A stretch of 64,000 bases of DNA from Paraspadella gotoi (taxonomy: Eukaryota; Chaetognatha). The notes below the pieces were generated by a model. That model made no database searches. It was not told the origin of the DNA and worked only from the letters and a program-made list of their open reading frames with translations. This document shows, piece after piece, positions 56,717 to 64,000 of the stretch; position 1 is the first letter of the stretch, and each line of letters opens with the position of its first letter. The translations under genes and the position numbers were made by a program. The stretch lies in the NCBI GenBank assembly GCA_051294375.1, contig CM119266.1, positions 25,840,161 to 25,904,160 on the forward strand. Reading direction: 5' to 3'.

Positions 56717-59291
56717 TCGAGGCCACGAGACGCCAGATGCGCCTCCGTCACCGCGATATCGACTCAAACCGGAAGAAGATTAGCGTCGGGAGAGGGCGGG
56801 GCGACGAGGGGTCGTTCGGGAGTAGGGAAAGAAAGAGGAGAAGGAGGCCTGATGACGTTGAGCGGGGAAACGAAAAAGGATTGAGTTTGTTTAGGAAGAA
56901 ACGCAGCGGAAACATCGGGGGCTTTCAAATAGAAATTCTAAGATTGCCTCGCGTGGCAGAACGTGGCAGAACGTGGCGAAACGTGGCGGAAGAGGGCAGA
57001 AACAGGCGAAACGGGGAATATCTTGGGAAAGCGTAGCAAAAATTTCGCAGAGAGTGTCGAGTAGCTCGCGAAAAACGCGAAAGAATCGAGACTAAAAGCC
57101 AAATATCCTAATTCCGTTGCCATGGAAACCAAAGAAAGATTTACTACAAGTTTGACTCTGATTGCAATCTTCAGAACTTGAGAAAAATAAAACAGTTCGT
57201 GAAATAAAGAATCCAAGCAAACAACTTGGCTTCCAATAAAAGGATTACTAATAAATAAATAAATACTAATAACTGCCGGAGGTGTTTTTGCTTTAATTTA
57301 CGACATTGAGGATTGTCAATGACAGTCAATGATACAATCAATGATGCGGTATTGACTTAGTGCCAGTTAGTGGCATCCGAAGTTGCGTTGTGCGGCGATG
57401 AAAAGAAAAAGAAATGACTACTTGCACACACATAAAAAGAAATATAATACCTTTCATCAATACATCAAACGCGCGTTGTTCGTCACAAAAAAAAACCGAT
57501 GTAACCGAACACACAAAGACACAGTTACAATTGAAAGGAAATGTAAAAATGGCGTCGAGGTCGAGAGAAGTCAAGACTCGAAGAAAAGAGATCGAATTCC
57601 GATCGCGGGTCAACGAATAAAGAACAAGAAAAAATAAAATACTACTCTATTTTCTATTTAAAGAGAGAGAGAGAGAGAAAAAAGGAAATATACAAAAAGA
57701 GAGAAAAAAAAAGAGAAGAAAAATCTACAAAATCGAGAGAGGGAGTTAAACAAATTCATTCTGATGTCAAATTCGCGCCCTCTCACATTTTTCTTCGTGT
57801 CCCAACATCCTCCTTTATTAAAATGACAATCCGATACACAAAACCCATTTCCTTCAATTCCGGATTCGTTCTCTAACGACGCGAAGAATTTAAACTCTTT
57901 TTTTTTATAGATATCAAGAAGACCTTGAGATGTCAATTGTCTCTGTTTACTTACCAAAAACTCATTCTCTCCCCAATCAACTGAGAACTTGGACCTCCTT
58001 TGCCTTTGCCCATTCCTTCCGCCATCCCCCCCCCGCCCCTCAAACCGGCGCAAATATCCGGCGGCCGGTTCTTCGAGTTGAATCCCATGAGGATCTCGAG
58101 GTCGTGCGTCTCGGCGCGCGCCATCTTGAGGTCGTGACGAAGATCGTTGACCTCCTTGATCAAGAGGACGTTCTGGTGCATGATGCGCACGTTGTCCGCC
58201 TTCTGCATCTTCGAGTCTTTGGCCAATTTGCGGGACCTCACCGCCATGGTGCTAGAGAATGGGGACGAATAGCGAAAAGTCTCGGTATAAACTAAAATTA
58301 CAAGTTTGCTGCGTTTTACTATCTCATAAGAGACACGAAGGCCTCGCCCTACCATGAAGTAACTAAGTATGGAACACGAAGAGAAAAAAATATTCAACAT
58401 TAACGAAAACTGTGACTGAGAATTAAAATTCTTCGTGATTAATTTTCCGATCGACGGATAAGCCCTTCGATTTTCATTCCACAATAGCGATTATCCAATA
58501 TCCATACGGTTTCCCTCTCGCGATTTCTCCCACGATAGCTGGATTGAAAAAGCTTGATCGTAAAAAGCTTGATGGCCTCACTTCCAAATGCTTCCGCTGC
58601 CGTTGAAACTCGGCCAAGAGGACGTCGCCCCTGCGTCTTCCCGCCGCCCATGTCTACGACGTCCTCGCAGTATTTGTTGTGAAGGGCGCGGACTGAGGGC
58701 GGGGGATAGGGGAGCGGGTTTAGCGTTGAGGGTTCCGGTGAAGATTGAGAAAAGAAAGTCAACCAGAAATGAGCGATTTTTTTGCATCTCGAGTCATTCT
58801 CATGTTCTGCCTTTGTATGCCTTTCTCTCGAAGTTTCTGCATTGTCTTTTCGTATTTAAACTATTAACGTCTCATTTAAACCTATATAATCTCAATTCGA
58901 TTCATTTTTTCTCATTTCATCTTATGTCATTATATCTCATAAGAAATAATTACGTTTTGCTACATCTTATTTTATTTTGATTAATTCTATTTTAATTCTT
59001 TTTTTATATAATTTCATTTCATCTCATCTATTTTCATTTCATATATATCGTATCATTTTATATCATATCATATCGTATCATATCCTTTTATATTATCTCA
59101 TCTCACCCCCTTTCCCTCCATCTCATCTTCCTCGTCAACTAGTCTCATCTAATTCTTACTCGGAAGCTCGAATCTCTTCTTCGGTCCGACGACCTCGATT
59201 GCGGAGGAGAAGGAATCAAAACAAAACAAGAGGGAAACAAAGCTAACAAACAAACTAAAATAAGAAATCGGGAGCGGGAGAGAGAGAAAGA

Positions 59292-59343
<52 letters not shown>

Positions 59344-60288
59344 AGAGAAGAAGAGAGAGAGAGAGAGAGAGAGAGAAGAGCCCGACTGACAAAATGCGGC
59401 CTTATTTATTTATTCCGTCAACCGCCTAACACTCCCTACTTCACCATTCCCCGATAGGGCCAATACCCATCCTTCGCTTCCCCCACAGCTGTGCAATTGC
59501 ACTACCCATTTTGTAGGCGCCACTCTCCCAACCACTCTCCCCACCACTCTCCCCAACCACTCTCCAACCCCCATCCTCCGCAAACCCGAGTCCTTGAGTT
59601 CCTTCGAGTCTTGAATGAGTCCCGACGTTTTGTAAATGTCTTCCTTGATTCGTTTCAACATCGTGTGTTTCTCACGCAGCTTGGCGTTGCATCGGTCCAT
59701 CTGCGGCCCGAAAACAAAAACAAAAGATACAACGAAAAAAAAAAACCAAAATAAAACAAGAGACGAGGTAAACGAATTTCCTGAGAATTATTTCGTCGAG
59801 AAGAGAGTGATAAAAAAGTTTGTCGACGAGAAAATTAATTAATCGCTTTCGCGCGCAGAGAGTAAGTGCTCATTTCTCTTTCTCATCCACTTACCGGACC
59901 CTTTTTTCCTCACCTCCCTGTCCTTGGTGCCCACGTTCTGCCGCATGGACTTGATGTTGAGGCTGAGCAGACGATTCTGGAGGCTGATCTGTCCCAGTTC
60001 TCCCTCCATGTCCTCGATCTCTTTGTTCTTCATCTTTATCTCTCTCTCTTTCGGTTCGATCTGCTTCTTCAACTCTTTGATCTTGTAATCCAACACAAAC
60101 TTGAATTTCTCCAACTCTTGGGTTTTGCTCTTCAGATCGTAGATTCTGAAAAAAAAAGACAGAGAGAGAGAGAGGGAGAGAGAGAGAGATTTGTAGCATT
60201 GACTGCGTGAGATGAAGAAGTTCTCACGGTTATTCGATTTGAATAAAAAGGTAATTCCTTCTTTCCCTCCCTTTTGTTTCATTCCTTT

Positions 60289-60322
<34 letters not shown>

Positions 60323-60507
60323 ACTCCTTTCGTTCTATCGTTCTCTCCTTTGCCTTTATCTATCTTTCTCTCCTCTCCTTTTTTTCTCTATCCTTTTTTC
60401 ATTACTCTTTCTTTTTAAATTTCTTCTTTTTCTTTTTTTTTATCCCTTCATCCTCCCTAAGTTCCCTGGCGAGTGACGGATGATCGGTATAACGACGAAA
60501 AAAAAGT

Positions 60508-60538
<31 letters not shown>

Positions 60539-61306
60539 AGAAGAGAGAGAGAAGAGAGAGAGAGAGGGAGAGAGAGAGAGAGAGAGAGCAGTAGGACGCT
60601 CTCTATTCTTCTGTAGCGATCTACAGTTTGTTACTGTTATCTCCCGGGTGATAAAAACTTCGTAAGATCACAACTTAGTGTCACGTACAGCAGCTAACGA
60701 ATCAGCATACGGAAAAAACATCACCAAGATCGACCCCCTGAGTGAGAGGATTCACGATATAAACATCACAGGTTTTCCTTTGCCCAAGCGCATGATACAA
60801 TCCACTATTCTACTAAGAAAAATCTCTGACACAGTGGCCATCTACGGGATGCGGACGCCAGCTCGACGAAAGGGATGATAAAAAATCCATTGTGGCCATT
60901 TGGCTCGCGACGCTATTGTCTTTCGCGGGATAATGACAAGGGCGTCTTTTCGCGCGGAACGATCGAAGAGGGTAGGGGGGCGTTGGCTAGAGGAGACCGG
61001 AAGAGCAGGGGGGGGAAGTTAGCGAACTTTTAAAAGATACGTGTTACTCTGGGATTTTAACGGTAACGGCGCTTGTGATATAGCGCTGCATTATCACCGG
61101 AGTAGCGAGGTTTGTGCATACGCTTCTTAAAGTCTTTCGGACGGGAGGGGACTTTCTGAAGCAATCAAGACCGACGACGACGACGACAGAGCGACGACAA
61201 CTACGAACGGTAAACCTTAGCTACTAGCGTCGAGGGAATCCTAAAGCATAGCTTTATCGCCCGTCGATTCGCAACGAGAGAAAAGAGAAAATGATATCTG
61301 GTTGGT

Positions 61307-61383
<77 letters not shown>

Positions 61384-62323
61384 GCTGCCAGCGCCCGAGC
61401 CTTTCGTAGTTCGTGAATACTTAATCCGTTCGTTTATCTCCTTATCACTTGTTCTCTCTCCCTCTCTTTCTTCGCCCCGAGGTTTTCTTAACTTATTCAT
61501 TTCCCCGTTAAACAATTTGATCATCCTTCTTTGTTATCGCTCGATTCTTATGCCTCTCCTCGCGTCTCTTATTACGGTTCCAGGCCTCGAACGATGGACT
61601 TTGGGTGGCTGTTAACAATTACGGATTTTTCTTATTAGGTAAAATTAGATGTATCATCTTGTCTAGTCTATCTTCATAATGTAATATTAATAATGATAAA
61701 CTTAGAAGTAGATCATATTTTATTCCAACATTTTATTCGTCTAAAATCACAGCAACACTATATAATATCCTTTAATCAATCCAATTAACCCTCTCTCTGC
61801 ATTAACCATTCTTTAAACCTCGACGCCATTCTCCGTCTAAACTGCCGATCCTCTCCCCATTTTTCTAACCTCATCTCTTTCCACCTCTTAACCCTTTCCT
61901 TCGATAAACCGTCGATGGTTCGAGATTGCCAATTTTCTTAACTGCGAAAACTTCGCCCAGACTTTCGATCTCATCGTTACACGATCATCCAGATCAATTT
62001 CTGACCGGAGTTGTTATCTCCCTTCCTTTCGTTCCTTTCCTTTCACCGTTCGTGCTCTTCGTTCCTCCTTCGTTCTCTTTGTTCACCGTCCTCGTTCACC
62101 TTCCATCTTCCCCTCGCTCCGGTCACAGAGGATTCCTCACTTTATCTCCTTATCACAGCAGGTTATCCTCTCGCTTCACAGAAACTCTTCAGTCGCTTTT
62201 ATTTAACCATTGATCGTCCAACCGTTTTATTCGTCTTTCGTCATTCGCCCTTCGTCGTTCTCACTTCGTCGTTCGCAATTCGTCGGCGCGTATTGTCAAG
62301 ATGTCACTGAAACGACGATAATC

Positions 62324-62397
<74 letters not shown>

Positions 62398-62930
62398 ATT
62401 CTTCTCTCCTTTCTTCAATGTACTCCGTAATGAGGAGAAGTCGTTTTCCGTCTCCCAAATGTAGCCGCTTTTCTCAACGATCTCTCTCTCAACGTAAAGA
62501 CGAAGAATGAAGAAATTTTAATTTCAAAAGGCGAAGAAAGAAAATTGCTGGTTCACCTTCATCGTTCACCATTCACCATCACGCATTCACACTTTATCAT
62601 TCACAGACTACTTATTTATAACTCAGTTTTACCCTTGATCATAACTTTATTCCTTCATACTATGAAATCATTTCACTACTCCATCAAGCAATGCATCACC
62701 AATTAGCACACATCACAATTGCGACTTAATACTACAATTAGTCGACACAATACCGACGCTATTCTATTTACTTTCGACCGACATTATCGTTAGCTCCGTT
62801 GTCTTCGTTGTCTTCGTTGTTCGACCTCTTTAATGCTTTTCTCTTTCACTCAGTTTAAAGCTCTTTCTCTACTTTGCCGCCACGATATATATAAATAGGC
62901 CTACGAATATGTGAATTTTGTGTCTCTCTG

Positions 62931-62981
<51 letters not shown>

Positions 62982-63322
62982 CTTCTCTCTCTCTCTCTCT
63001 CTCTCTCTCTTCTTCGCATTGCTCTTTCTCTACTTCTCCGTAGCGAGCGCTCAAATTCATATTTTTTCTGTCTTTTTTAATTGCCTCCCTTATTGTCCCA
63101 TCACCCACCCATCACCCCCACCCCATCCACCATCAAATCCATTCTAACTGTTCTCTTTTGTCCTGAATGGTATCGTCTCTCTCGCTGATTTCCTTCTCCA
63201 ATTCCTCGATGTCTTTCTCGCAACTGACGAATTCCTTTGAGGCTTCGATTGTTTTCGATCTTCAGTTGACGAATTTCTTCGTTTCTGTCTTCGATCTCCT
63301 TCGAGACGTTCGTGAACTTCTT
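55173..63322 (-). CDS. CFAP57: CFAP57 (WDR65) C-terminal half: seven 3' exons (introns included; N-terminal WD40 part outside the window)
   Basis: Seven minus-strand exons encode the coiled-coil half of cilia- and flagella-associated protein 57, a motile-cilium axoneme protein linked to inner dynein arm placement. Family hallmarks seen in order: ERDDTIQDK, IYDLKSKTQELEKFKFVLDY, KIKELKKQIEPKEREIK, EFQRQRKHLE, NVRIMHQNVLLIKEVNDLR, and AEIRRLRDELFDQ with LAGVKG. These match the known vertebrate protein as I remember it. Phases and GT/AG sites fit at five of six junctions. Two exons carry one-base frame breaks that look like assembly errors. The vertebrate protein ends soon after LAGV; here about 180 further residues follow, rich in Gly, Asn, Ser and Pro. 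The N-terminal WD40 repeats should lie beyond 64,000. Confidence 0.92.
55788..55954 (-). CDS. CFAP57: CFAP57 exon, coiled coil
   Basis: AACTCAG acceptor, phase 1; GCG|GTAAGT donor, phase 0. It encodes EIATVRSVVLQQQAEIRRLR and LTKLAGVKGVDLDQA, matching the conserved end of the family. Confidence 0.92.
56629..56712. repeat. (CT)n microsatellite
   Basis: CT array in a CFAP57 intron; a (GAC)n tract lies at 56,461-56,500. Confidence 0.93.
58046..58251 (-). CDS. CFAP57: CFAP57 exon, NVRIMHQNVLLIKE region
   Basis: Acceptor TTCTCTAG, phase 2 in; donor GCCG|GTTTGA, phase 1 out, matching the next exon. It encodes KLAKDSKMQKADNVRIM, LIKEVNDLRHDLKMAR and LEILMGF. Confidence 0.92.
58582..58692 (-). CDS. 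CFAP57: CFAP57 exon with one-base frame break
   Basis: Acceptor CCCTCAG, phase 1. The first part reads RALHNKYCEDVVDMGGGK and the second, one base out, reads GDVLLAEFQRQRKHLE. The break falls at a run of four C (58,628-58,631, plus strand); three would restore the frame. The canonical donor GAA|GTGAGG then gives phase 0, while the next exon wants phase 2. A GC donor (GTGAG|GCCATC) would give both the right phase and the family's usual length. Confidence 0.8.
59279..59377. repeat. (GA)n microsatellite
   Basis: Interrupted GA array in a CFAP57 intron. Confidence 0.93.
59586..59700 (-). CDS. CFAP57: CFAP57 exon, coiled coil
   Basis: CCGCAG acceptor, phase 0; TCGG|GTTTGC donor, phase 1, which makes the family's conserved Val with the next exon. 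It encodes CNAKLREKHTMLKRIKEDIY. Confidence 0.9.
59914..60145 (-). CDS. CFAP57: CFAP57 exon, most conserved coiled coil
   Basis: TTTTCAG acceptor, phase 2; GAG|GTGAGG donor, phase 0. It encodes IYDLKSKTQELEKFKFVLDY followed by KIKELKKQIEPKEREIK, nearly identical to the vertebrate protein. Confidence 0.95.
60506..60590. repeat. (GA)n microsatellite
   Basis: Interrupted GA array. Confidence 0.92.
61311..61381. repeat. (GA)n microsatellite
   Basis: Perfect GA array of about 70 bp. Confidence 0.95.
62324..62396. repeat. (CT)n microsatellite
   Basis: Interrupted CT array; another lies at 62,926-63,012. Confidence 0.92.
63149..63322 (-). CDS. CFAP57: CFAP57 first exon within the window, with one-base frame break
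   Basis: Acceptor CGCAG, phase 0; donor CA|GTTAGA, phase 2, matching the next exon. The first part reads KKFTNVSKEIEDRNEEIRQL and the second, one base out, reads EASKEFVSCEKDIEELEKE and SERDDTIQDK. The break lies at about 63,248-63,256 near a run of A (minus strand). Confidence 0.82.
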
Positions 63323-64000
63323 CTGCGTTTTTTTTTTAAAGGAAAGAATTTTCGTCGTCTTTTGTCGGCAGTCGTCGTTGTTGTCAATTGATTACATACA
63401 CTCGTTCAACTCTTAATTACTGCATTTCTTGAGTGATAATAAAATGTTTCGTCCATTTTTACCCCCGTCTGTATCATCCGTCAATTCTTCCCTCCGTCCG
63501 TCCGTCTGTCTCTCGTTCGTACGTAATATCGTCCCGGAGAACCCCTTCGTCGATCCGTCCATCCATCCCTACATTAGAGCGTTGAAAAATACAAAAATAT
63601 ACAAATCAAGTGAAAGGTACATAGCATTTTAGTGTAATGTAGTCTGTAGAATTCGACGGTGATGACCAGTTTTTTTTGTATAATTTTATCTTTCTGATCG
63701 GAAATGGCGGTTTTTATGTTTATAAATTGTTAATAAAATAGCAAAACCATTATAAGTTAATGCATAAATCAAAATTATTATAACACTTTTAAAAAATTAT
63801 ATGAGCTTTTGAATTAAAATAGAAGACTTATAGAAAATATTTGGTAAGTTTATTTTTAAATGTATGTTTTATAAAAAAGTTAGGTGTAACTATATTTATT
63901 AATAATTATGAGTTAAAAATTGGCTTAAAAGTAAAAATAATAATTTCAAAATTTTTTCATGGATTTGCATTCTTTGGAAAAAGTTGATATAAGAAAATAT
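63323..64000. other. CFAP57 intron, AT-rich
   Basis: No exon seen; the last 350 bases are very AT-rich. Confidence 0.6.

Overview
This 64 kb window is nuclear DNA of a multicellular animal, probably an aquatic invertebrate. It has spliced genes with GT/AG introns of up to about 11 kb, animal-type domains (CUB, LDL-receptor class A), and a gene for the motile-cilium protein CFAP57. No bacterial, plastid or viral genes were seen. Most of the open frames are chance frames in purine/pyrimidine microsatellites. Five N-gaps and several one-base frame breaks inside conserved exons show that this is draft assembly.

Layout. 1-242: 3' end of an unidentified plus-strand gene. 184-4700: nested inverted repeats, foldback modules, a minisatellite and a GC-rich palindrome cluster. 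4.7-11.6 kb: no gene that I can support. 11,626-45,718 (+): one large gene whose exon phases mostly chain together. It encodes an extracellular CUB domain, an LDLa module with a broken frame, a transmembrane segment and a long low-complexity cytoplasmic tail. Its second intron holds a three-exon minus-strand gene (15,473-17,233) for a type II membrane protein. 46,867-48,273 (+): a two-exon gene for a 77-residue secreted peptide with six cysteines. 51,385-52,304: a 920-bp element with terminal inverted repeats and a TA duplication, like a non-autonomous Tc1/mariner element. 52,640-53,140 (-): a single-exon type I membrane protein. 55,173-63,322 (-): the last seven exons of CFAP57, whose WD40 region lies beyond the right edge.

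The genes do not look like one pathway. CFAP57 belongs to the ciliary axoneme, the CUB-LDLa protein is receptor-like, the type II protein is probably in the secretory pathway, and the small peptide is probably exported. The most novel coding item is the cysteine-rich peptide. The most novel structural items are the two adjacent foldback modules at 1.26-2.09 kb, which share a core but have different arms, and the very high density of (GA)n/(CT)n and CpG-containing (ACG)n repeats.
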